Source of the DNA: an uncultured Clostridia bacterium
GTDB lineage: Bacteria > Bacillota > Clostridia > Oscillospirales > Ruminococcaceae
DNA length: 27,076 nt
NCBI GenBank assembly: GCA_947381875.1
Contig: CANCXY010000009.1
Location: forward strand, 1-27,076
Reading direction: 5' to 3'
Positions 1 through 7,020 of the stretch are shown here, one piece after another. The notes beneath the pieces were generated by a model. It saw only the letters and a program-made list of their open reading frames with translations, searched no databases and had not been told where the DNA came from. Numbering within the stretch: the first letter of the stretch is position 1; each line of letters opens with the position of its first letter. A program made the position numbers and the translations under genes.

Positions 1-60
1 AGGCAGAGCCTCTGGCAGGTCCGGGCAGCGCCCGGCGGGGTCCAGGGGCAGGGCCCCTGG
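1..60 (+). repeat. R1 hairpin-string repeat, copy a (cut by window edge)
   Basis: Three consecutive hairpins: AGAGGC/GCCTCT (1-15, left end lost), CCGGGC/GCCCGG (21-35) and CCAGGGGC/GCCCCTGG (42-60). The loops are AGA, AGC and AGG. The linker between the first two is CAGGT, identical to copy d. It lies just 3' of the small membrane protein that ends the leftward transporter operon. There is no T-run, so it is not an ordinary intrinsic terminator. Confidence 0.85.
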
Positions 61-71
61 GGCACGTTTCC

Positions 72-377
72 TCACGGCGCCCCGTGTTTGTATTTTTCCT
101 GTTCCTTCTTATCCAGCTCCCGATCCTTCCTGTCGAGGTACCGTGAAGCTATGAGCGAACCGACGCATGCGGCCAGGTTTACGCCGATCGTCAGCACATA
201 TGCTACGCGGGACGCTTCCTCTTTTTCGCTCATCAGGAAGAACAGGATGGTAAGGATAAGCAGCGCGCCCGCCATGACAGCGAGTACGCGCAGGAACAGT
301 ACGATGTGGCTCAGCTCAAGGTCGCCGCCTTGTTTTCGCTCTCTCTTTGTGCGAGGATCTCCTCTGCCAGATGACAT
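72..377 (-). CDS. Small two-TM membrane protein at end of transporter operon
   Basis: A 101-residue protein with a basic N-terminus, hydrophobic segments at about residues 25-48 and 58-78, and a highly charged lysine/glutamate-rich tail (about 80-100). I do not recognise a family. The ATG at 377 is preceded by GGAGGG at 8-nt spacing. The gene overlaps the 3' end of the upstream ATPase gene by 67 bases, so translation is probably coupled. An internal start near residue 35 would remove the overlap but has no visible binding site. Position suggests an accessory subunit of the importer or an unrelated membrane protein; function unknown. Confidence 0.6.
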   Translation of the reverse strand: MSSGRGDPRTKRERKQGGDLELSHIVLFLRVLAVMAGALLILTILFFLMSEKEEASRVAYVLTIGVNLAACVGSLIASRYLDRKDRELDKKEQEKYKHGAP

Positions 378-1345
378 GCGACAAGCCCTCCGTTCAGCGG
401 CCGTGGCTGCGGCTCCTGCTGCGTGCAGATCTCTTTGCAGTAGGGGCAGCGCGGGTTGAATTTACACCCGCTGGGCAGGTTCAGCAGGTTCGGCATATCC
501 AGCGAGCGGAGCGGGAGCTGCATCGCGTATTCGCTGCGCAGCTTCGGGTTGGCTTCCGGCACCGCCGAGATCAGCGCGTGGAAATAGGGGTGCATCGGAT
601 GCGCGATGGCCTGCCCGATGCTGTTCGTTTCGATCATGCGCCCCAGGTACATCACTACAATGCGCCCCTGCGCCGCGATATAGCGGGCCGTGCCCAAATC
701 GTGCGTGATGTACAAAAAGCTTACCTGGTACTTCTCTTTCATGCGCGCCATCAGGCTCAAAAGGGAGATGCGCATGGATACGTCGACCATCGAGACAGGC
801 TCGTCCGCCACAATCAGCTTGGGCGTCATCGAGAGCGCCCGCGCCAGCAGGATACGCTGGCGCTGCCCGCCTGAGAGCTGGTGCGGGTATTTTTCCAGGA
901 AGATTTCCGGCGGCGTGAGACCAACGTCCAGCAGCAGCCCCGAGAGCTTCTCCAGCGCCCCGGCCTCATTTTTTACGATATGGTGCTGCATCAGCGGCAG
1001 CGAGAGCGATTGGAAAATCGTCTTGTTCGGGTTCAGCGCGGCATAGCTGTCCTGATGCACCATCTGTACGGCCATGCGGTATTCGTCGTAGTCGCGCCCC
1101 TTCAGGGACCAGATGTCCCTGCCGCTGTACAGAACCTGCCCCTCGGTGGGCTTGTGGATGCCCACTACCAATTTGCCCATGGTGGTTTTCCCGCACCCGC
1201 TCTCCCCCACAACGGCGATAATCTCGCCCGTGCCGATCGAGAGGTTCACGTTCGTCAGCGCCTGGATGCGCTGCTTTTTGCGGCCAAAGCCGGAGCCGGT
1301 GGAAAACGTGATCCCGGCGTTTTTCAATTCAATCAGCGGCGGCAA
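311..1345 (-). CDS. Oligopeptide/dipeptide-type ABC importer ATPase (OppF/DppF-like)
   Basis: A 344-residue nucleotide-binding subunit of an Opp/Dpp-type importer, energising uptake at the inner face of the membrane. Visible: Walker A GESGCGKTT (47-55), Q-loop Gln98, signature LSGGQRQR (157-164), Walker B LIVADE (177-182) and H-loop His215. The C-terminal oligo_HPY-type region contains a cysteine cluster (Cys294, 300, 303, 307, 324), as in many DppD/DppF proteins. The start is a TTG (1343-1345) preceded by AAGGTG, inside the end of the partner ATPase gene (17-bp overlap), so translation is likely coupled. The substrate cannot be read from the ATPase; peptides, oligosaccharides and muropeptides are all used by this family. 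Confidence 0.93.
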   Translation of the reverse strand: MPPLIELKNAGITFSTGSGFGRKKQRIQALTNVNLSIGTGEIIAVVGESGCGKTTMGKLVVGIHKPTEGQVLYSGRDIWSLKGRDYDEYRMAVQMVHQDSYAALNPNKTIFQSLSLPLMQHHIVKNEAGALEKLSGLLLDVGLTPPEIFLEKYPHQLSGGQRQRILLARALSMTPKLIVADEPVSMVDVSMRISLLSLMARMKEKYQVSFLYITHDLGTARYIAAQGRIVVMYLGRMIETNSIGQAIAHPMHPYFHALISAVPEANPKLRSEYAMQLPLRSLDMPNLLNLPSGCKFNPRCPYCKEICTQQEPQPRPLNGGLVACHLAEEILAQRESENKAATLS

Positions 1346-2345
1346 GCTCTTTCACCTTCTTCCAATGGGAACACAGCGTGTACTGCTCGGTACCTTGCAG
1401 CTTGAGCAGCTCGGACAGGTTGCCGTCGATGCCGTCGCACACGCCCTCCTTTTTGAGGAAGCAGCGCGGCCCGAAACGGCATCCGGGTTCCAGCTCCAGC
1501 AGGTTCGGCGGGTACCCCGGAATCGCGGCGCGCTTGGAGATATCGTCGCGTAGCGAGGGCACCGCCTTGATCAGGCCCCGGCTGTATGGGTGCGCCGGGT
1601 CCAGGAACACGTCGTCCACCTTGCCGTATTCCACAATCTGCCCGGCGTACATCACCGCGATGCGGTCCACCACGGAGCCGATGATGGATACGTCGTGCGT
1701 GCAGAACACCATTGTGATGCCGCTCTCCTCGTGGATCTTGCGCAGGATGTCCAGGATGTACCACTGCGTGATCACGTCCAGCGCGGTTGTGGGCTCATCT
1801 AAGATCAGCAGCTCAGGGCTCAGCAGCAGGCTCAGCGCAATGATGACGCGCTGCTTCATGCCGCCGGAGAGCTGGTGCGGGTAACTGTCCAGCACGCGCT
1901 CCTCTAGGCGTACCTTGGCGCACAGCTCCTTTGCCCGCGCCAGCACCTGCTCCTTGCTCATGCCTGCGTTGTGCGCCGCCGCCGTTTCCCAGAAGTGATC
2001 TTTCACGCGCAGCGTAGGGTTCAGCACGTTCTGTGCCGCCTGGAACACCGTGGTGATGTCCGCCCAGCGGTACTGGTTGTATTCCTTTTCGGTCAGCTTC
2101 AAAAGGTCGATCTGCGAGCCGTCCTTGCGGTGGTAGAGGATCTGCCCCTCGGCGATGCGCCCCGGCGCGCGGATGGTGCGCAGGATGCCTGAGGCCAGCG
2201 TCGTTTTGCCGCTGCCGCTCTCGCCGATGATGCCCACGATCTCCCCGCGCATGATATCCATCGACACATGGTCCACCGCGCGCAGCGTGCCGCTGTTGGT
2301 TTTGAAATCTACAGAGAGGCCACGGATCTCAATGATCGGTTCCAT
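1329..2345 (-). CDS. Oligopeptide/dipeptide-type ABC importer ATPase (OppD/DppD-like)
   Basis: A 338-residue ATPase partner of the preceding subunit. Walker A GESGSGKTT lies at 41-49, Q-loop Gln102, signature LSGGMKQR at 159-166, Walker B LLILDE at 179-184 and H-loop His217. The C-terminal extension carries a Cys-rich oligo_HPY segment (GCRFGPRC and further Cys), typical of the D subunit. The ATG at 2345 follows GGGAGG at 8-nt spacing, 18 bases after the permease stop. As the third gene of the leftward operon, it should form the D/F ATPase heterodimer. Length and motifs are normal for the family. Confidence 0.93.
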   Translation of the reverse strand: MEPIIEIRGLSVDFKTNSGTLRAVDHVSMDIMRGEIVGIIGESGSGKTTLASGILRTIRAPGRIAEGQILYHRKDGSQIDLLKLTEKEYNQYRWADITTVFQAAQNVLNPTLRVKDHFWETAAAHNAGMSKEQVLARAKELCAKVRLEERVLDSYPHQLSGGMKQRVIIALSLLLSPELLILDEPTTALDVITQWYILDILRKIHEESGITMVFCTHDVSIIGSVVDRIAVMYAGQIVEYGKVDDVFLDPAHPYSRGLIKAVPSLRDDISKRAAIPGYPPNLLELEPGCRFGPRCFLKKEGVCDGIDGNLSELLKLQGTEQYTLCSHWKKVKELAAAD

Positions 2346-2363
2346 ATTGCCGCCCTCCCTTCC

Positions 2364-3251
2364 TTATGTCCGCAGCCGCGGGTTCAGCGCTTCGTCCAGC
2401 CCTGTTGCGAACAGGTAGCAGCCAAGCTGGAACAGCACGATGCACACCACCGGCGAGAGGAAATATACGATTGCGCCTGAGCCCATCATCGCACCGCTGG
2501 CGGTGAGCGCTAACTGAATCATGATGCCCCAGTGGTTGCCCTGGAACGGCACCAGCCCTAAGTACATCAGGCCCACGGCGGCCATGATGGCTTCTTTCAT
2601 CATGCTGATGAAGTTGACCGCGATATACGAAATGATATTCGGGATCACGTCGTTGACAATGATATTGAAGTTGCTCATGCCCAGGATGCGGCTTGCCTCG
2701 ATAAAGTCCTTGTTCTTGATGATCAGCACCTGCGAGCGGATGGCCTTCGCCAGCCCCGCCCACGCCTGGATGCTCAGCACCATGCCGAACATGAACGCGT
2801 TGTCGATGGAGATGACCATCGAGAGTACCATCGTGATGGGGAAGCTGGGGATCGTGACCATCACGTTGGTGATAAGCATCAGCACCGAATCCACCGCGCC
2901 GCCCAGCAGCCCTGAGACTACGCCCACCACACACGCGATGGTGATGGAGATGATGCCCGCAAAGAAGGCCACCAGCAGCACATCTTTCGAGCCGAGGACG
3001 AGCTGAATCAGCGTGTCCTTGCCGGAGTAGTCCGTGCCCAGCCAGTGTTCCGCCGAAGGACCCTTCAGGCGGTTGAGGTAATCGGCGGAAGGCGGCGTGA
3101 GGAACAGTGGGCCAAGTATCGCCATCGCCAGGAACAGGACCAGGATGATCAGCCCTACGCGGGACATGCCGTTGCGCCAGATGGAGGCAAAGAAGTATTT
3201 CACACCGTTTGTCTTGCGCAGCCCGGCGGTTTTCGTATTCTCTTTTTTCAT
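2364..3251 (-). CDS. ABC importer inner-membrane permease (OppC/DppC-like)
   Basis: A 295-residue permease with an N-terminal cytoplasmic stretch, a first TM at about 31-52, the family motif LGTDYSGKD (71-79), and then a five-TM BPD_transp_1 core containing the EAA loop (around NKDFIEASRILGMS) that contacts the ATPases. The ATG at 3251 follows AGGGGG. The gap to the upstream permease is 15 bases. It pairs with the DppB-like subunit to form the translocation channel. Length and topology are ordinary; substrate unknown. Confidence 0.92.
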   Translation of the reverse strand: MKKENTKTAGLRKTNGVKYFFASIWRNGMSRVGLIILVLFLAMAILGPLFLTPPSADYLNRLKGPSAEHWLGTDYSGKDTLIQLVLGSKDVLLVAFFAGIISITIACVVGVVSGLLGGAVDSVLMLITNVMVTIPSFPITMVLSMVISIDNAFMFGMVLSIQAWAGLAKAIRSQVLIIKNKDFIEASRILGMSNFNIIVNDVIPNIISYIAVNFISMMKEAIMAAVGLMYLGLVPFQGNHWGIMIQLALTASGAMMGSGAIVYFLSPVVCIVLFQLGCYLFATGLDEALNPRLRT

Positions 3252-3266
3252 CTCTGCCGCCCCCTG

Positions 3267-4244
3267 TCAGGATTCCCGCAGGCGCGGGTTCAGGTATTTA
3301 TAAAGGAACTCGGCCAGCAGGCTGGAGAGCACCACCATCACAATAATGATGAAGAACATGCCCTGCATCAGCGGGTAGTCGCGGGCGGAAATGGCCTTGT
3401 TCAGGTAGTAGCCAACGCCTGGGTAAAAGAACATGTTCTCGATCAGCGGCGAGCCGCCGAACAGCAGCCCGAAGCTGACGGCCAGGCTCGTGACGAGCGG
3501 GAGAATCGCGTTTTTGCTCAAGTAAGTGACAAGGATGCGCCGGCTCGGCAGGCCGCGCACCTGCGCGTAGGTGATATAGTCCTCGCCCAGCACACTCAGG
3601 GAGTTGGCCTTCATCGAAAGCACCCACCCGGCCACCGTCGTGAGGAAGTAGGTGAGCACCGGCAGGAACGAGTGGTACAGAACGTCGCGGATGAACGGCC
3701 CGTTGAAACCGGGTGTGACGCTGGTGCTGTATGCTCCGCGCGCCGGGAACGCCCCCAGCGTTACCGAGAAGAAGAACACAAGCAGGTAGCCCACGACGTA
3801 GTTTGGGATGGCCCCGAAGATGGATTGATAGCCAATCAGAACGGCGTTCAGCAGCTTGCTGCGCCGCCACGCTATGTAGATGCCCAGCAGCACCCCGATC
3901 GTGAACGACACCAGCAGCGACAGGCTGACAACCAGCAGCGTCCACGGCAGCGCGCCGCCCACCACGGAAACAACGCTTTTCTGGTAGGTCATGCTGTCGC
4001 CCAAATTCCCAGTGACAATGCCCTTGACATAGTTGGCGTACCGCTGTAGCAGCGGCATGTCCGGGTCATAATTCAGAATCGCCTTTGCGCGGTCATAGGC
4101 GATCTGATACTGCACGTTCTCGCGCTTTACAATGTCGGTAGCCATAAGGTCCACCGGGTCGCCTGGCATCGCCTGGATAATGAAAAACATGGCGGTCAGC
4201 GCGATGAAAATTGTAAAAAGCGAAAGGCAGAGCTTTTTCACCAT
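3267..4244 (-). CDS. ABC importer inner-membrane permease (OppB/DppB-like), first gene of operon
   Basis: A 325-residue permease. TM1 at 7-25 is followed by the typical 'QAMPGDP' segment, a long extracytoplasmic loop (30-95), and the BPD_transp_1 core from about 97 with the EAA-type loop at 221-241. The assigned start is ATG 4244; GTG at 4241 is a near alternative because the GGAG sits very close and the better AAAGGG is 11 nt away. A substrate-binding protein gene usually leads or ends such operons, but none is present here. The region upstream holds the divergent promoter with two operator-like boxes, so regulation by the neighbouring RpiR protein is likely. Confidence 0.92.
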   Translation of the reverse strand: MVKKLCLSLFTIFIALTAMFFIIQAMPGDPVDLMATDIVKRENVQYQIAYDRAKAILNYDPDMPLLQRYANYVKGIVTGNLGDSMTYQKSVVSVVGGALPWTLLVVSLSLLVSFTIGVLLGIYIAWRRSKLLNAVLIGYQSIFGAIPNYVVGYLLVFFFSVTLGAFPARGAYSTSVTPGFNGPFIRDVLYHSFLPVLTYFLTTVAGWVLSMKANSLSVLGEDYITYAQVRGLPSRRILVTYLSKNAILPLVTSLAVSFGLLFGGSPLIENMFFYPGVGYYLNKAISARDYPLMQGMFFIIIVMVVLSSLLAEFLYKYLNPRLRES

Positions 4245-4273
4245 CTCCGTTCACACCCTTTCCTGTTTGAACA

Positions 4274-4289
4274 TTTGTTTTGAAACAAA
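4274..4289. promoter_or_regulatory. Candidate operator box 1 (perfect palindrome)
   Basis: TTTGTTTTGAAACAAA is a perfect palindrome with arms TTTGTTT and AAACAAA. It contains TTTTGAAACAAA (4278-4289), which recurs with one change 33 bp away. It lies just downstream of the predicted importer promoter, where a bound repressor would block transcription. The likely binder is the adjacent RpiR-type regulator, by inference. Confidence 0.55.
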
Positions 4290-4300
4290 GTGTTACCGAA

Positions 4301-4329
4301 AGGATAATATTTTTGAAATAAAATGTCAA
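4301..4329 (-). promoter_or_regulatory. Promoter of the importer operon
   Basis: On the minus strand, TTGACA (4324-4329) is followed after 17 bases by TATCCT (4301-4306). A perfect -35 is paired with a moderate -10; an alternative -10, TATTAT (4305-4310), would give a short 14-bp spacer. The leader to the first permease is about 50 nt. Confidence 0.55.
4311..4322. promoter_or_regulatory. Candidate operator box 2 inside importer promoter
   Basis: TTTTGAAATAAA differs by one base from the core of box 1 (TTTTGAAACAAA). It lies between the -35 and -10 of the leftward promoter. The 33-bp distance between equivalent positions is about three helical turns, which fits two regulator dimers on one DNA face. 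Confidence 0.5.
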
Positions 4330-4507
4330 TACAAAATTCAAAATTTACAAAAGTTTGTGGGAAATGAAGATTTTTCAACGGGAAATTGTTCTCTTTTCAC
4401 AAAAAATATCCTAAACAGGTGTTTTATATTGACGAAAAGGCGGTTTTGTGCCAAACTTATGCAAGAGGAACTTATGCCGGACATTGAAATTTTATTTTAG
4501 ATAGGAA

Positions 4508-4516
4508 TGGTATAGT
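4508..4516 (+). promoter_or_regulatory. Extended -10 promoter element for the RpiR-type regulator
   Basis: TGGTATAGT combines a TGn extension with TATAGT (4511-4516). A TTGAAA at 4484-4489 is slightly too far for an ideal -35 (21 bp), but an extended -10 can compensate. It would give a leader of about 100 nt containing a run of ten G. Confidence 0.4.
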
Positions 4517-4570
4517 ATGGCTTTTTATGGAAAATTTTTCCTTCTCGCGCCTGACCCTGACGCAATATAC

Positions 4571-4580
4571 GGGGGGGGGG
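4571..4580 (+). repeat. Homopolymer tract of ten G in the regulator's 5' leader
   Basis: Ten consecutive G residues between the predicted promoter and the regulator start. Such a tract is prone to slipped-strand length change. It is outside any coding sequence I support, so an effect would have to be on transcription, leader structure or spacing. Confidence 0.9.
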
Positions 4581-4626
4581 TATCATACCGGAAGACCCAG
4601 ATCCCCAAGGGAAGAAGGTACGGCGC

Positions 4627-5526
4627 ATGAACCGGCTTGAGCTGCGGGCCAGGAGCATTTACCCGGAGATAAGCCACTCGGAACAGCTTGCGGCGGAATA
4701 TTTTGTGAAGAACCAGGAGCATATTTTCCAGCATCCCCTTTCGGTGTTGGCGAAGCTCTCAGGAACAAGCCAGGGGGCGTGGGTACGCTTTTGCAAGTCG
4801 ATGGGGTATTCCGGCATGAAGGAGCTGAAAAAAGCCTTTTTCGATGAAATCAACCGCGTGACAGACGAGGACGGCATCACCCAGCGGCCTTTCCTGGATG
4901 TGCAGGATTTTTCCTCCATAGAGGAAATCGCGGAGGTAGTGGGCAGCAGCTGCATGGAGGCCATCCGCATGACGCGCCGCCTGTTCGACGCCCAGACGAT
5001 GGAGCGGGCGGCGGACGCGATCATCCATGCGTCCTCGGTGCGTCTGTACGGCGTGGGGGCGTCCGGCACAGTGGCGGCGGATCTGTACCAGAAGCTGCTG
5101 CGCATGGGCTACCATGTAAATTATTCCCCCGATTTCCACGTTGCCTTTACCTATCTCATCACCGCATCCCGGCAGGACGTGGCCGTACTCGTCTCCAATT
5201 CCGGAGAAACGCCCGAGATCCTCACCGCGGCAGACCTGCTGCGCAAGGGCGGCGCGACGGTCATCGGTATCACCAAGCACATGCCCAACTCGCTGATTGC
5301 CAAATGTGACTATGTGCTGTATATGGATTCGCCCGAGGTGGTCGACCGCAGCGGCGCGGTAAGCTCACGCGTGGCGCAGATGCTCCTGACGGATATCCTG
5401 TTCATCACCATCGCGAACCGCGACTACGCCCGTATCTCTGTCAATCTCAGCCGCGGCAATTCCGTGATGAAAGCCGCCGCCGAAAAACGCCGCCGCTCCC
5501 GCACCCCGCCAGCCCCCGTGGAGTGA
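4627..5526 (+). CDS. RpiR/MurR-family transcriptional regulator (HTH + SIS domain)
   Basis: A 299-residue regulator. An N-terminal HTH_6 domain occupies about residues 1-77, with the recognition region near 38-57 (LSVLAKLSGTSQGAWVRFCK). A SIS phosphosugar-binding domain spans about 137-265, including the SNSGETPE loop (190-197) that binds phosphosugars in the family. The ATG follows GAAGG at 8-nt spacing. RpiR proteins sense phosphorylated sugars or amino sugars. Here the gene is divergent to an ABC importer and followed by a NamZ-type muramidase, which resembles the MurR-NamZ pairing of Bacillus peptidoglycan-recycling loci. The C-terminal tail is Arg/Ala-rich and probably disordered. The ligand (for example MurNAc-6-phosphate) is inference. 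Confidence 0.9.
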   Translation: MNRLELRARSIYPEISHSEQLAAEYFVKNQEHIFQHPLSVLAKLSGTSQGAWVRFCKSMGYSGMKELKKAFFDEINRVTDEDGITQRPFLDVQDFSSIEEIAEVVGSSCMEAIRMTRRLFDAQTMERAADAIIHASSVRLYGVGASGTVAADLYQKLLRMGYHVNYSPDFHVAFTYLITASRQDVAVLVSNSGETPEILTAADLLRKGGATVIGITKHMPNSLIAKCDYVLYMDSPEVVDRSGAVSSRVAQMLLTDILFITIANRDYARISVNLSRGNSVMKAAAEKRRRSRTPPAPVE

Positions 5527-5535
5527 GCGCCGCCG

Positions 5536-5640
5536 CTGGGCGCCGCCCGGACCTGCCAAAGGGCGCTGCCCTTTGGAATCCTGCCAGAGGCGCTGCCTCT
5601 GGACTCCGCCAAAGGGACGCAGTCCCTTTGGAATCCCATC
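5536..5640 (-). repeat. R1 hairpin-string repeat, copy b
   Basis: Read on the minus strand: degraded flank, then hairpin arms CCAAAGGGAC/GTCCCTTTGG (5609-5631), CCAGAGGC/GCCTCTGG (5584-5602), CCAAAGGGC/GCCCTTTGG (5556-5576) and an imperfect CCGGGC-type hairpin (5536-5550). The GAC/GTC pair at the stem base replaces GGC/GCC of other copies, a compensated change. It fills the gap between the regulator and the muramidase gene. Confidence 0.9.
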
Positions 5641-5697
5641 ATGATACCGATTCCCGCGGGTTTGGGCCTGCGGCAGAGCAGAAAGGATGGAAACAAA

Positions 5698-6846
5698 ATG
5701 GTACAATATGGAATTGACCGCATAGAGGAATATCGCGGCCTTTTGTCGGAAGGGCGTGTCGCGCTTGTCACGTCCGTCACGGGGCGCAGCAGCGGCAACG
5801 TGTCCACGATCGACCTGCTGAACGGCGCGTGCAAGCTCACTGCGCTGCTCGGCCCGGAACACGGCGTGCGGGGTGATCAGGCCGCCGGTGCGCTGACGGA
5901 GGATTACACCGACCCCGCCACAGGACTGCCGGTGTTCAGCCTGTACAGCGATGCGGGAAAACGCCTGCGCCCGGAGATGCTGGACGCGTTCGATACACTG
6001 GTGTATGATATCCAGGACGTGGGCCTGCGGTTTTACACGTTCCTCTCCACGCTGTGCTATATGGTGGAGGACTGCGCCGCCGCCGACAAGCGCCTGATTG
6101 TGCTGGACCGTCCCGATCCGCTGGGCGGCGCTGTCGTGGAGGGCGGGGTGCTGCAAATGGAATACAGCAGTTTTGTAGGCTGCCGTCCTGTGCCCGCGCG
6201 CTACGGGCTGACGGCGGGGGAATTTGCCCGTATGGTGAATGAGAAGGAGCAGCTTCACTGCGACCTGCATGTTGTGCCCTGCGGCGGCTGGCGCGGCGAG
6301 CCGTTCCCGGCGTGGGGGCAGATCTGGCAGATGCCCAGCCTGGGCCTGCCGACGTTCGAGGGGGCGGCGCTGTACGCGGGCACCTGTATATTTGAGGGCA
6401 CGGCGATGTCGGAAGGGCGCGGCACGGCGGCCCCGTTCCGCATCATCGGCGCGCCGGGCGTGGACAGTGAGCGGATGGTGCGTGCATTTACCGCGCTGAA
6501 ACTGCCGGGCGTGGCGGCTACGCCGGTGTATTTTGTGCCTACTGCCTCCAAACACCAGGGGGAGAACTGCGGCGGCCTGATGCTGCATGTAACGGATTTC
6601 TCCGCCCTGCGCCCCGTGGCTCTGGGCGTGGAGCTGCTGGCGCTGTTCCAGAAGCTCTACCCGGAGCAGAGCGCGTTCCTGCCCGCCGTCAAAGAGGGCG
6701 GACGCCCGTTTGTCTCGCTGCTGACGGGCTGCGGCGATTTCGTGCCCGGATGGGATAAAGACGCGATCCTCGCGCGCTGGCAGGCGGAGAGCGCCGCGTT
6801 CGCGCGGGAGAAAGCGGCGTATCATCTATATGAGCGCACAGTGTGA
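5698..6846 (+). CDS. namZ: DUF1343/GH171 exo-beta-N-acetylmuramidase (NamZ-type), no signal peptide
   Basis: A 382-residue protein with the hallmark DUF1343 motifs: GPEHGVRG (52-59), YDIQDVGLRFYTF (103-115), VLDRPDPLGG (135-144) and GTCIFEGTAMSEGRGT (228-243). In Bacillus subtilis this family (NamZ/YbbC) releases MurNAc from the non-reducing end of peptidoglycan fragments. The ATG at 5698 is preceded by AAAGGATGG at suitable spacing; the reading frame is open upstream, but that part is mostly intergenic repeat. No N-terminal signal peptide is visible, unlike the secreted Bacillus enzyme, so a cytoplasmic role on imported fragments is likely. The neighbouring SIS-domain regulator and importer fit this. 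Confidence 0.88.
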   Translation: MVQYGIDRIEEYRGLLSEGRVALVTSVTGRSSGNVSTIDLLNGACKLTALLGPEHGVRGDQAAGALTEDYTDPATGLPVFSLYSDAGKRLRPEMLDAFDTLVYDIQDVGLRFYTFLSTLCYMVEDCAAADKRLIVLDRPDPLGGAVVEGGVLQMEYSSFVGCRPVPARYGLTAGEFARMVNEKEQLHCDLHVVPCGGWRGEPFPAWGQIWQMPSLGLPTFEGAALYAGTCIFEGTAMSEGRGTAAPFRIIGAPGVDSERMVRAFTALKLPGVAATPVYFVPTASKHQGENCGGLMLHVTDFSALRPVALGVELLALFQKLYPEQSAFLPAVKEGGRPFVSLLTGCGDFVPGWDKDAILARWQAESAAFAREKAAYHLYERTV

Positions 6847-6862
6847 AAAACGCAGAGAAAAG

Positions 6863-6899
6863 GGGAGTACGCTGGATGGCGTACTCCCTGATTGTTTTT
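6863..6899 (+). terminator. Intrinsic terminator after the muramidase gene
   Basis: A perfect 10-bp stem, GGGAGTACGC with GCGTACTCCC and the 6-nt loop TGGATG, is followed by TGATTGTTTTT. It sits 17 bases after the stop codon. Confidence 0.85.
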
Positions 6900-6928
6900 G
6901 GATGCAGGGGCGCGGCGGGAAGCGTTCT

Positions 6929-6991
6929 CAGAGGCGCTGCCTCTGGACTCTGCCAAAGGGGCGCAGCCCCTTTGGAAACCCATCCTGTTCC
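6929..6991 (-). repeat. R1 hairpin-string repeat, copy c
   Basis: Read on the minus strand: flank GGAACAGGATGGGTTTCC (6974-6991), hairpin CCAAAGGGGC/GCCCCTTTGG (6953-6975), then AGAGGC/GCCTCT (6929-6945). It lies between convergent genes, just after the terminator of the muramidase gene. Confidence 0.9.
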
Positions 6992-7020
6992 AAGATGGAT
7001 TCCCTGGTGGGGGATTTTGG

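Noticed and set aside
3045..4049. 334-codon open frame on the plus strand opposite the permease genes
   Set aside because: Low-complexity, His/Arg/Gln-rich antisense reading of two clear permeases.
4571..4580. Ten-G tract as a coding frameshift switch
   Set aside because: No supported coding sequence spans it; only short antisense or leader frames cross it.
5536..5640. R1 repeats as ordinary intrinsic terminators
   Set aside because: None is followed by a T-run, several copies are accompanied by a separate proper terminator (6863, 14566), and copy b lies between two same-strand genes.
5365..6825. 486-codon open frame on the minus strand opposite the regulator and muramidase genes
   Set aside because: It is antisense to two well-supported genes with family motifs, is rich in Arg/His/Gln as expected from reading GC-rich codons backwards, and has no recognisable domain.
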